Notes under the pieces: generated by a model | Databases searched by the model: none | What the model was told of the DNA's origin: nothing | Seen by the model: the letters and a program-made list of their open reading frames with translations, nothing else | Part shown: positions 9,497 to 19,069 of the stretch, in pieces | Position numbering within the stretch: the stretch's first letter is position 1 | Layout of the letters: each line of letters starts with the position of its first letter | Translations under genes and position numbers: made by a program | DNA from: Mayamaea pseudoterrestris | Taxonomy: Eukaryota; Bacillariophyta; Bacillariophyceae; Sellaphorales; Sellaphoraceae | Assembly: GCA_027923505.1 (NCBI GenBank) | Contig: BROI01000018.1 | Span: forward strand, 124,001-188,000 | Direction of reading: 5' to 3' | DNA: 64,000 nt

Positions 9497-11929
9497 ATGA
9501 AAATTATTTTCGTGGTAGCGAGCTTGGCTGTGTCCATTGAGGCTAATAACAACGACCTTTTCTACTACGGATTCAGCGACGTAGACATTGAAGGAGGGAC
9601 GGCCTATGGGCAACAAAATTGGGGAGATGTGACCTGCGATAATTTGGAAGAGTGTGTAAGTGCAAAGCGAGTCACTTTTTTGAAACATTTGAGAATATGC
9701 TCACACATACATTAATTCTGTTTCCATCAAAGTCTGGATATCCCGACAAATACTTGCAGGGCAAAGGATTTTCCGTCGGTGGTAGCAGCAATTGCTTGTG
9801 GTGCCCTGAGAATGGGCCTCAGAACTGTGGACTGCACCGACAGTCTCCCATCAACTTGGAACGCAATCGTGGCCTTGTCGGCGATCCCATGGAAAAAGAG
9901 TGTCCTGATTGGCACTTTATGCATGCGCAAGAAGGGAGTTGCGTTTGGGAAGACTTGCTAGATCAATTTGAAATTGAACGACACGCTTTAAAGCTGAAGA
10001 TTCCAGTTCAAGATGATGGGGAGATTGACTGCGTTGACACAGACGGCTTGCGTAGGTTTCCTCGAACGGATTACTCGAAAGGATTCCCCGATTGGTGGTG
10101 GATGGACCACACCAGCATTCAGGTACCATCTCAGCACACTCAAGAGGGCAAGCGCTACGATGCTGAAGTACAGCTCAATCAGTTTTATGAGATTGAACAC
10201 CCGAAGAACCAGGTACGTTGACCGGCGATGAGCGAGAATGGTGGCAAGACATACGCTAACATTCGCTGTTCGAAAATTACCAGTTGGGTAGCATCTCAGT
10301 CTTTCTCGATGCCTACAATAACACCGCACCTTGGCCCATGCTGGACAAACTCATTTGTCAATGGCGCAAGGTAGAGGAGGAGGCTCGCAGTGGGTGCGGA
10401 CTTGAACCATCGCCGCCGCAGGACGTGCGCCTTGTTTCGAGACCAGGAGCCCACGACGCGTGGACTGCGGAATTGAAGGGAGAATTGTTCGCTTACACAA
10501 GATCGCCGAACGCAAAAACAACCAAACCGCCCATTGCCTCAGCAAACGAGACAGAGGCCCATTTGCATCCCAGCGACTACGGAACCCACAATGCAGGTGA
10601 CGTCCACTCCGTCCCAACTGCCTGTATCAGCGGCCCCAACACCGAGGTACATCAATAACCGCACTCTGAGAAAACGGTCGCTCCTTCTTCCGAAGCAGCT
10701 CCTTCGGATAGAACTCCTTGGTGGCAAGCTTGGGGTCGACCAGATGGTTTGGTTCCGACACCGACCGCCCTCCCTCAATGGCACCTGGCGCTGTGCAGAA
10801 CGTCACGACAGGCTCTGTACCGGCCGCGATTGAATGCAGCGCATATCCTGCGTCGAGCATTGAACGAATGTGTTCATCGTCGCAGCCATGCTGTGAATCT
10901 ACTCGATCGGAGACAACCTTCTGCTGGGATATCTACGAGAATGTTTTCCCTGGCTCTTTGATTGAGCGCTTGCCACCAACGCTGCGCAACTCCCAAAGAC
11001 ATTGGCCCACCGGCTGATCCATTGCCTGAAGCCAAAGACGTACAATGTTCTGCTATAGACAGTCCATACCGAATTTGCAAGCCAAACAGTTGTTGCGTCA
11101 GTCCCCGCTCGACTAGCACTTATTGCATGGAGATATACGACCAGTTCGGTGAAGACATGGAACAAATATGTGTAAGTGTAAGAGTTGGCTGTGTTTATTA
11201 TGCCAATAATCACAATGGCGCTTTCTGACCATTATCGTCACCCCACATCCTGCAGCACTATTGCTGCGCCGAGAGTCAGGTAGTGGGACCGGCGCTTCGC
11301 CGAAATTTACGCGGTCCCGACGCCAATGAGCTGCAGCGTAAGAGCCGATCGAGCACTCAGGAAGCTGACGCTTATGGACGACACCTCCTCCTTGGCCCAG
11401 AGAATTTTGATGGATCAGTTGATGAGCATGCCTACTATGAGCACGTACAAGATTACCAACGGCAACGAAAACTTCAAGAGTCCATGGTGCACGAGGAAGA
11501 CTATGCTGATGTCGACTATGGCACATTTGACTGGCTGATTGAAGCCAACACCGAATACTACTTCAGGTACGAAGGCACGCAAGTCGTTCCTCCGTGTTGG
11601 GAGGTGGTACACTGGCGGGTGTTGAAGGACCCGATTAAAGTCCATCCGCGCAGATAGCGAGCTATCGGCCGCTGGCCTGAGAATTTTTACAAGCGGATCC
11701 AACCGCTGTGAGGTAGACACCGCAGGCCGACTTTCGAGGATGGTAACTCTATGAACTAAGTCGGGAGACGCACACCCACCTCCTCCACCGAGACGTCTTC
11801 TGCGAGTGCAAGGATTGGCCATCAAAGTTTGAGTCTGACAAGCAGTGGTGCAAAAATTGGATGAATAAGACGGCGGAAGAACGGTTTTACAAAACTCCCT
11901 ACAGCTTTGATAGCAATGGAGAGTGGTAG
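9497..11929 (+). pseudogene. Secreted alpha-carbonic-anhydrase-like gene with Cys-rich modules, apparently decayed
   Basis: Clean exons at 9497-9655 and 9733-10212 and an exon from 10284 are joined by good GTAAGT/GTACGT..AG introns; a further intron spans 11172-11255. The N-terminus is a signal peptide. The alpha-CA core shows QNWGDV, the hallmark RQSPINLERN, PSQHTQEGKRYDAE and, in the last exon, EYYFRYEGTQVVPPCWEVVHW and LRIFTSGSN. Where active enzymes have HFHTPSEHT and the third His, this protein has SIQVPSQHT and VQLNQF, so all three zinc ligands are replaced. Between the halves lie two similar Cys-rich modules (CSAYPASSIERMC..CC and CSAIDSPYRICKPNSCC). I see a TAA at 10656 and frame changes near 10770, 10965, 11655 and 11745 that no plausible intron removes. 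A non-enzymatic CA-related protein that has decayed fits best; sequencing error is the alternative. Confidence 0.6.
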
Positions 11930-11963
11930 CAAAACATGCTAAGGGGTAGCTTGTAAACAGTAA

Positions 11964-12731
11964 TTACATATACATGAGATAAAGTCTGCGGTTAGGCGTG
12001 AACTCATGGAACCGTCTACATGGCGTTTTTGGCTTTGAAACTGCCGTAGCATTTGCAATGCCTCCATTTTCATCTCCTGCTGGCAATTCAATGTCTTTTA
12101 GCTTCCTTCTTATCCAGTTGGCACACTCACAATATACTAACTGCAACAGGGGTCACTGTTTGCATGTTTGCAATGGTCCAATCACTTTATTTGCGCATTT
12201 TGCCTGCGCTTTCCCTCCGACAAGAAGGTAGATAATTCTTTTGTCTGAAAGAGCCTCAAGGCGACCAAGCTAGGGAGGCGAAAACTAACCAGGCAAACGC
12301 ATGACGCTCCAGCGAACTTGCTCCAGGCATGGAGGCATAGTTGTCGAATCTCATGTTTGAGGGACAAGCTGGAAAGAGTCAAAGAAGGCACGGTCAGTGT
12401 CGACACCTGCGGGGCCCAGGCCATTTAAACCCCGATGTTGAGCGCACGTTTTCGCAACTTTGAGAGCTACAGCTTCCCAAACTTGTATAAAAGCTCAAAG
12501 AAACCATAGGAGCCATTTTCATCGCTCACTTCGATGAGAATGGCGACGTTGCCAATGGAGTTTGTCCTTTGCATTGCTTGTAGTCGTGTGGGACAAGATG
12601 ATATCGGCCATGTACCGGGTAGCGTTTGCCATCGATGGTATGCCGACTTGAAATCGCCACGTCTGTAAACTGTAGGTACCATGGGTAGGGAAATCCGAGG
12701 GAGAAGTCAATCGTTGGTCGGATATAGACAC
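11964..12731 (-). pseudogene. Second alpha-CA-like relic, convergent with the first
   Basis: Degenerate pieces in changing frames follow the same order as the gene at 9497. Reading down the minus strand: LQFTDVAISSRHTIDGKRYP matches the PSQHTQEGKRYD region; MADIILSH and IGNVAILIEV..SYGFFELLYKF match QLGSISVFLDA..WPMLDKLICQW; and near 12140 VYCECANW matches VFCECKDW at the other gene's C-terminus. Zinc-ligand positions here are also non-His. Frames change at least twice within 150 nt and no splice signals rescue them, so this is a relic of a neighbouring paralogue in opposite orientation. The match is by eye and short. Confidence 0.45.
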
Positions 12732-13273
12732 TTTGGCTACCTAGTAAGCGCGAAGGACATGGGGGAGAACCTGGCTAGCGGTACGGGAGGATTTGATTGC
12801 TGAGCTTAAACGTGCAAGGAAGCATTCGAATCTCATGTAGAGGCAAACTTACAAGACACGGCCTTCCGCGCGGCAGTTTCCGATCAGAAACTTAATACAG
12901 AAACTTAATAAGATGGAGTGCTCGCCAGGCACGTTGCAGCGTTACATTCTTTAGCAAAGCAATTGTGCTCAGTGTATTGTTGCGATGATTAAAGGCCCGC
13001 GTGCGCAGATGACGCAATGGTATGAGAGAATGCTATGTCTTATGACGTTTCAAATGGTTATCAGCCTCACTCGAGGCGAGACGAAGTTAACTACTGAGAA
13101 CGTTGCAAGCAAAAGCTAACACGCACTCTTTGAATAGTTTTAGCAATCCACCGGCAGCACAAGAATCTATGGATCAAAAGTATATTGCATTTAAAGCTTT
13201 TAAAATTCCTCATTAACTCCGCGGCATGACACTTTGCAAGACCCACACCACCCTTTTCGTCAAAACTCCTCAT
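12732..13273. other. Intergenic stretch, possibly further relic sequence
   Basis: No convincing frame. The N-terminal half of the CA-like relic would be expected here, but I cannot find a QSPINL-like block. Confidence 0.3.
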
Positions 13274-13972
13274 TCAATCCTCATCTTCGTCGTCGTCTTC
13301 TTGCTCATTATCCGCATCAGCATTCCTATCATAATCATCTCCGTTCCTGCCAAAATTTGCGTCATCGTCGCCCTCTGCAACAGCATCATCCGAATGCTGC
13401 GACCGAAAGCGCCGCACCAACTCCATTTCGTTGTAGTGTCGCTTTCTATGCTCCTTGAACTCCAACTGGCGCATTTCACTCTTGCGATCATCGACAACTT
13501 CCTCATCATCCGCTTGACAGCTACTCGCCGAAGGACTGGACGGATACGTTTGCTGGACGGCAGCGACAGAGTCAAGTCTTGTCTGCAGCAAGTCCCAGTC
13601 AACCGATGGTTTCTGATTGGCGGGTGACTTGCAGCGACCCGATCCATCCGACTCGGCTCCAGAGTCATACTGCGCGTGATACGGCGTGTTTGGTTCATCA
13701 ATCGACTGTCTCGTGCCTCGCAGCTTGTTGTGTTCGGCAATCGTTTCCTCGTCAAATTTGAGTTGCTTCTTTTGATGGTCCGACTCTTGCTGCTGCTCGC
13801 GGTTCTTTTTCAATGCAGGTTTCGCAGCAGTCTTGTGTCCATCTGCTGCAAGTTCATGATCAAGAGAATGATGATGTTCGTCCGTGTCACTCCCGCTGTC
13901 AGGCAAGAATGAAGTCTTGTCGGATGCTGGCATTTTTTGATCCTGGTCGACGCCATCTACTAATTCGCTCAT
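13274..13972 (-). CDS. Protein phosphatase inhibitor 2 (IPP-2) homologue
   Basis: Inhibitor and chaperone of the protein phosphatase 1 catalytic subunit. A single exon of 232 residues from ATG at 13972; the upstream part of the longer frame is 5' UTR translated from a non-ATG start. IPP-2 signatures: a K-L-K-F-type PP1-binding region followed by DEETIAEHNKLRG, the IDEPNTPY motif (the conserved Thr in PxTPY is the regulatory phosphorylation site in the family) and FKEHRKRHYNEMELVRRFR, the helix that reaches the PP1 active site. The C-terminus is very acidic. The protein is hydrophilic throughout, as expected for an intrinsically disordered inhibitor. It is divergent with the gene at 14310 across 337 bp. 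Confidence 0.85.
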   Translation of the reverse strand: MSELVDGVDQDQKMPASDKTSFLPDSGSDTDEHHHSLDHELAADGHKTAAKPALKKNREQQQESDHQKKQLKFDEETIAEHNKLRGTRQSIDEPNTPYHAQYDSGAESDGSGRCKSPANQKPSVDWDLLQTRLDSVAAVQQTYPSSPSASSCQADDEEVVDDRKSEMRQLEFKEHRKRHYNEMELVRRFRSQHSDDAVAEGDDDANFGRNGDDYDRNADADNEQEDDDEDED

Positions 13973-14309
13973 GGTTCTAAACGATATGTCAATTAAGTAT
14001 GGCGAAGGCTGCAAGCTCTGCCTTACTATGTATTTGGTTAAACGTGAATGGAAGCCGAGTTGAAGAGAAGGGCAAGTGAAGTGAGCTTGGTGTGTGATGG
14101 GAGGATCGCGTGAAGCGCGCCATGGTCCGTCGTCAACCGTTGCGTAGATTGCAGCTTGCGGCGCGTGTGCTCCACGCAGGATCGGGCCGCATGTTGCGTT
14201 CGCACAATGGCGCACAGCCGCTGCTTTGAAATAATTCAATCTGCTGCCGTAAACAGTGGTGCTGCTATTACTCCTCCATAGCCATCTTACTACGCAACGA
14301 TATTTCGCA

Positions 14310-16670
14310 ATGAATCCCCCACAATCCTTGTTTTCGCCTCCGGCGCAGCAGCCATTGAAGAAGCAGCGCGCCACGGATACGCCGGATCGGTTCATTGGAC
14401 AAGTGGATGACGCAGTATCTCGAAGGAAGGCCGAGTTAGCCAATCTGCAGAATCAATTATCAAGCAGTCGGCAGAATAATGCGCATTCTGATATCTTGGC
14501 CCGTGCCCGCATGTCTCTGCAGAACTCCACGACAAGCCAGCCTCCAGCTCCTCCATTTCCAGGCCAACAGCAAATGGTGGGGCGTCGCACCAGTGATTTG
14601 TTTCCAGAAGCTCCAAAGACGGCAATCCGTCCGGGACCTCCGCACGGAAATTCTTCTCCTTCCCCGCCTGGGACGACGCCTGAGACAGCAAAGGTTGTGC
14701 GACGCTTGGATGTTACTTTTGCGTCAAATCGCAAGAGTGTGAGTCCGCAGCAGCCGCAGCCGCAGCCGCAGCCAACATCTGCCTTGCGATCCAAGAGTGC
14801 TCCTCCCCAGCGACCTCCGCCGCCAGGTCCACCTCCTAATACGCAATCGGAGCATCCAGAGAAAGCTCGCCCTCCTCCGCCGCCGCCCCGTCCAAGCCAT
14901 ATTCCTCCGCCTCGGCAAGGAAATCCTCCACCTCCTCCTCCGCCAGTGGGAGTTGCCAAGCCGGCTGCCGCTGCTGGAGCACCTCCAGTCTTTTTCAAGC
15001 AGCAGCAACCTCCGCCGCCACCACCACCGACTCCGACCGCTCCGTCCGTCTCATTTGCTGCAGCAGCAGAGACTCTCCCAGAACTTGTTTTGGATCCAGA
15101 CATGTTGTCTCCACCTGCTGCTGCAACTCATACAAAGACGTCGTCCATGGACATTGACTTTGGTAGCGACAGTCATGATGCCGACTTTCTTACCATGGCA
15201 ACAGAGGATGCTCCGGCTCCTATGCAAACGCCAGACGCTGAAGCGTCCAAGCCAGCCAAGCGACGCAATACTCCGTACTTTGCGCGATCGAGCTTGGATT
15301 TGAGCGAGGAGGATGATGAAGAAGACGAAGAAGACGCATTGGACGGACATGGAACAGAGACGCCCAACACTATTGACTTGATGCAAAGCGTATCTGAAGG
15401 GCAGGATCATGAGCAGCAGCAGCATCACCATAACAACATTTACGCGGGAACTGTAAGCGCGCCGCCAGATGCAGCATCCGTCGACTTGCGCCTCGCCAAG
15501 GAGCTGGCGCGGGCCGAACAGGAAAAGGCGCAAGCCATGGAGCGAGTCACGGAGCTGGAGCAAAGGCTGTTTGAAGTGCAGCAGACGCGTCACGACGAGT
15601 TGGGTCCTGGAAGCAATCGCGGCAGCAATGGCGCGGCAAATTACGTAGTCTTGTTTGACAAGATTAACCAGTATGGCGTTGATGTGGCGTTAGATTGGGC
15701 TCGTCAAGAAGCTGCGAATAGTCACAGCAATGGAGTCAATGACTCCTTTTTGGAGCCGGCGATTGCGAACCAGCATATGCACCGAAAAACGCCCATGCCC
15801 CGGCCCAAACCAGCCCAAGAAATGGATTTGGAGATGGATCTTTTAATTGAAACGACAACGCAGTGCTCCCACGAGTTTGTCGACGACGATCATCGTGTCG
15901 TATTTATTGTTCGCCGCCCATATGGCGTAGAAGACGACCGAGAGCTTTGGTTGTCAGGTGGTCAGCTTCCCAATAAAGGCTACGCGAACAAGGCGAGCGT
16001 GACGCAGTGTCGATCGATCGAGCTGGTTGCTCGCATCCCGTTTGACGACAGTGTCTTGTCGTTGTTCGATGAAGGCAATGTCCGCCATCAGAATGCACTT
16101 GGTGACTGGGAAGACTTTGGAAATGTCTACGAGCGTAGCGGCCCACTTGGGTCAATCCTTTACGTGGATAGGGACGAGGGGACGCAAAAAATGTACTCTT
16201 TGGATGACATTTTCGACAAGGCTATTGCTACCCGGCAGTTTTATTGTCAGACTATCCTTTCCGCTGCTACGTGTTTGAAGCGAGGCAAGGCCTTGAGTGT
16301 CGCCCATACTCCGCTTGCTGCGAATGACGTTGCACCAATGTCGCCCGGCAAAGATGTGGGAGTCGATACGAATGATTTGCCAAAGCCAAAAGCACCAAAG
16401 ACAGTTGCGAAGAAAACTGCTCCTCCTGCTCCGGCGGAGGCCGTTCCCGATGTGGCGACACAGTTCTTTAGCATGTTCATTTCTGGCATTGTTTGGTTGC
16501 TGTGGAGCATTTTTGTTCGTTTGCCTCTTCGGATTCTTTTTAATATTGTTGCCTTGTCAGCTGCCGTTGCCCTAGTCGCGTTTGCATGGGTGTACTTGGA
16601 AAGTAGCTCCAATGCAGCTCATTTCGGATCAGCGGTCGATGCCATGTTCAACCAGCCTGGTATCATGTAA
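14310..16670 (+). CDS. Proline-rich, coiled-coil, tail-anchored membrane protein, unknown function
   Basis: A single 786-residue exon; ATG at 14310 is chosen over the GTG-initiated extension. Order: polar N-terminus; long Pro-rich tracts with formin-FH1-like PPPPPP runs (~residues 145-270), which typically bind profilin, SH3 or WW domains; acidic DEEDEED segment; coiled coil (ELARAEQEKAQAMERVTELEQRL, ~400-425); a compact ~150-residue domain from IVRRPYGVEDDRELWLSGG to MYSLDDIFDKA (~525-650) that I cannot name; and two hydrophobic segments near the C-terminus (FFSMFISGIVWLLWSIFV and FNIVALSAAVALVAFAWVYL). The topology suggests an ER or nuclear-envelope protein exposing the Pro-rich part to the cytosol. 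No FH2 domain is present, so it is not a formin. Function unknown. Confidence 0.75.
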   Translation: MNPPQSLFSPPAQQPLKKQRATDTPDRFIGQVDDAVSRRKAELANLQNQLSSSRQNNAHSDILARARMSLQNSTTSQPPAPPFPGQQQMVGRRTSDLFPEAPKTAIRPGPPHGNSSPSPPGTTPETAKVVRRLDVTFASNRKSVSPQQPQPQPQPTSALRSKSAPPQRPPPPGPPPNTQSEHPEKARPPPPPPRPSHIPPPRQGNPPPPPPPVGVAKPAAAAGAPPVFFKQQQPPPPPPPTPTAPSVSFAAAAETLPELVLDPDMLSPPAAATHTKTSSMDIDFGSDSHDADFLTMATEDAPAPMQTPDAEASKPAKRRNTPYFARSSLDLSEEDDEEDEEDALDGHGTETPNTIDLMQSVSEGQDHEQQQHHHNNIYAGTVSAPPDAASVDLRLAKELARAEQEKAQAMERVTELEQRLFEVQQTRHDELGPGSNRGSNGAANYVVLFDKINQYGVDVALDWARQEAANSHSNGVNDSFLEPAIANQHMHRKTPMPRPKPAQEMDLEMDLLIETTTQCSHEFVDDDHRVVFIVRRPYGVEDDRELWLSGGQLPNKGYANKASVTQCRSIELVARIPFDDSVLSLFDEGNVRHQNALGDWEDFGNVYERSGPLGSILYVDRDEGTQKMYSLDDIFDKAIATRQFYCQTILSAATCLKRGKALSVAHTPLAANDVAPMSPGKDVGVDTNDLPKPKAPKTVAKKTAPPAPAEAVPDVATQFFSMFISGIVWLLWSIFVRLPLRILFNIVALSAAVALVAFAWVYLESSSNAAHFGSAVDAMFNQPGIM

Positions 16671-16851
16671 GCGACGTGGACAAGGATTATCCATAAATGG
16701 GTACCAAGATACAAGTAACGAGTAAACGCATCTAAACTATGTTTGGAGTACCTAGCGGTGACTTTTTGAGTGCTTCCATTAGTCGCGCAAAAGAAAACTG
16801 AATTCGAAACCGACGCAATCCTCGTCTGCCACGACCGCTTGATTTCGCGAT

Positions 16852-17751
16852 TCAATTCATGACCGGCCACTCCTTGAAACGCATGAAATGATTGCAATAG
16901 CCTGATGGATTCTTTTCGAGATAGGCCTGATGTTCGTCGTGCGCCGGATAGAACGTCTGAATGTCGTAAATTCCAGTCTCAATCTTCTTGCCGGAATACT
17001 TTATCTTGCCGGCATCGAGCAACGATTGCAGCTCCGTCTTGACCTTTCCAGCAATCTCCTTTTGCTGATCATCGCTGCAAAAGATTGCCGAACCATATTG
17101 CGATCCCGTGTCGTTGCCTTGGCGATCCTTGGTCGTTGGGTCATGGAACATGTAAAAGAACTTGATCAACTCTTCGAAATGCTTCTCCGGCTCGTTGAGT
17201 TCAACGTTTAAAACTTCCACGTGGCCCGTTGAACCAGAACAAACCTGCAATATGGCGATATGTTTAGTCAGTCATCGTGTTTTAGAAATTATCTAATGGA
17301 AGTGTGCAAACGCCAATCGTACCTGTCGATAAGACGGATTCTTCATGGCATTTGGATCGGGGCTCATAAAACCCACGGCGGCCGAGGCAATGGATCCGGG
17401 AAACATCTTTTGAAAGTCCTTGACGACATATTTTTCGGTACCCCAGTAGCAGCCGGCGCCCAACGCAAGAGTCTTGGAGAGTGGAATCATGTTGCTGCTG
17501 CTATCGGTCGTTGTGCTGTTCATACGATGAGATGGCGAAAGGTAGGCGGCAATCGATTTTGTTGCAGTCGAAGCGATTGAAGACTTGTTAGTAGTAGAAC
17601 GTAACAGCTCTTGTGAAAGTCGACGAAGCATAAGTAGTTGGCGTACCGTTAAGTTTAAACTGGCTCCGATAACTTGTTCGAGTCGGAATGGCATGTTAAA
17701 CATCGAAGAAGATCGCGCGAGCGCCATGGTCGATCGTCGTCGCCAGCTCAT
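16852..17751 (-). CDS. msrA: Peptide methionine-S-sulfoxide reductase MsrA
   Basis: Reduces S-methionine sulfoxide in proteins and free Met. Exons 17323-17751 and 16852-17244 flank a 78-nt intron (CAG|GTACG..TGCAG) and give 273 residues. The catalytic loop is GAGCYWGTE (family GCFWG, nucleophilic Cys conserved). It is followed by SYRQVCSGSTGHVEVLNVE across the intron, FHDPTTKDRQGND, GSQYGSAIF and HQAYLEKNPSGYCNH (candidate resolving Cys). The ~85-residue N-terminal extension is rich in Arg, Ser, Leu and Thr without acidic residues and is probably an organelle presequence; a second Met at 17727 could start a shorter form. It is head to head with eIF6, 173 bp apart. Confidence 0.92.
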
Positions 17752-17924
17752 CAAACGCGTGTCGGACCGGTTAAACCGAGTACCGTAGCGACTTCACTGA
17801 AGCTGCGCGTTTCAACCATCCATCTGCTTCATTTCTGGATTTGTTCCGCGAAAGACCTGTGGGTTTGGATTCTATCTCGTGTGGAACCTCATAAGTTAAT
17901 CAACGAGATAGCAAAGAGACTAAC

Positions 17925-18789
17925 ATGGCAACTCGGTGTGCCTTTGAGAATTCTAACGAAGTAGGCGTCTTTGCGGCGCTCACGAACGCTTACTGCCTGA
18001 CAGGTATGTGTGGTGTCGTGATGTCTCTCTCGTTACACCGATGAAAGTATGTACATCTCCATGTATAAACTTTTTCCTTGCTAACGCTCCAATTCGTCTA
18101 TATTTTGTGCTACTTCAGGCATTGGTGGTTCCGAAAACTTTTATTCCATCTTTCAAGCCGAGCTTTCGCAACACATTCCCGTCGTTCATGCCACCATTGG
18201 AGGCAACCGATTCGTTGGTCGCACCACGGCTGGCAATCGCCGCGGACTCCTTGTTCCAAGCACGACGACCGATATCGAGCTGCAGCATTTACGGAACAGT
18301 CTTCCAGATTCAGTTGTTGTTCAAAGAATTGAAGAGCGACTCTCGGCGCTTGGAAATATTATTGCGACGAATGATCACGTTGCTCTCATTCATCCTGATA
18401 CAGATCGGGAGACGGAGGATGTGATTGTTGATGTGCTTGGAGTCGAAGTCTTTCGACAAACAGTAGGAGGACAAGCTCTTGTTGGAAGTTACTGCAAGTT
18501 TACGAATCAAGGAGGTATGGTGCATCCCAGGACGACAGTTGAAGACATTGAAGAACTTTGTGGACTTTTGCAAGTACCTTTGATTGCTGGAACAGTTAAC
18601 CGCGGTTCAGACGTGCTTGGAGGTGGCATGGTGGTTAACGATTGGAGCGCCTTTGTTGGTTTAGATACGACGGGTACGGAAGTATCTGTCATTGAATCAA
18701 TCTTTAAGCTGCAGCAGCGCGGCGCGGGTACACAGGGCGCAAGCATGGTGACGGACATGCGCTCGTCGTTGATTGATCAGCTATCTTAA
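17925..18789 (+). CDS. EIF6: Eukaryotic translation initiation factor 6 (eIF6/Tif6)
   Basis: Binds the nascent 60S subunit, needed for its biogenesis and to keep it from joining 40S prematurely. Exon 1 (17925-18003) and exon 2 (18119-18789) flank a 115-nt intron (G|GTATGT..TTCAG) and give 249 residues, close to the usual 245. Motifs: [21 protein letters not shown] at the N-terminus, [64 protein letters not shown] and [17 protein letters not shown]. The five-fold pentein repeat is complete. It shares a short promoter with MsrA. Confidence 0.96.
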
Positions 18790-19069
18790 CTAAAGTATGC
18801 ATGCATGGACCTGCTTTATTAGCGTATTATTAGCATATCGCTAGAATGTGTTTCAAGTTTTGGCGACATGACACAAAAAGCTGGAACTGTACATGTTCGA
18901 ATTCTATACTTATGGAAGCGCGAGCAACCAAGCCAGGGAGGCCGTGACAGCAAAAGCCTTTTGTATGCGTCCGAATCGTTGTCACCGCCTATGCCGCCAC
19001 AAAGGTGAGCTGTATCAATTCGTCATGTGATGGCGCCAGCTAACTCGCAAGGCAATGTTGCTCAAACTC

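Noticed and set aside
10640-10680. Tiny intron removing the TAA in the CA-like gene
   Set aside because: The only GT..AG pair that fits would be ~24 nt, below any intron seen here, and it would not fix the other frame changes.
14453-15103. 216-residue Gly-rich frame opposite the Pro-rich gene
   Set aside because: It is the mirror of the CCN/Pro-codon tracts of the plus-strand gene; no family motif.
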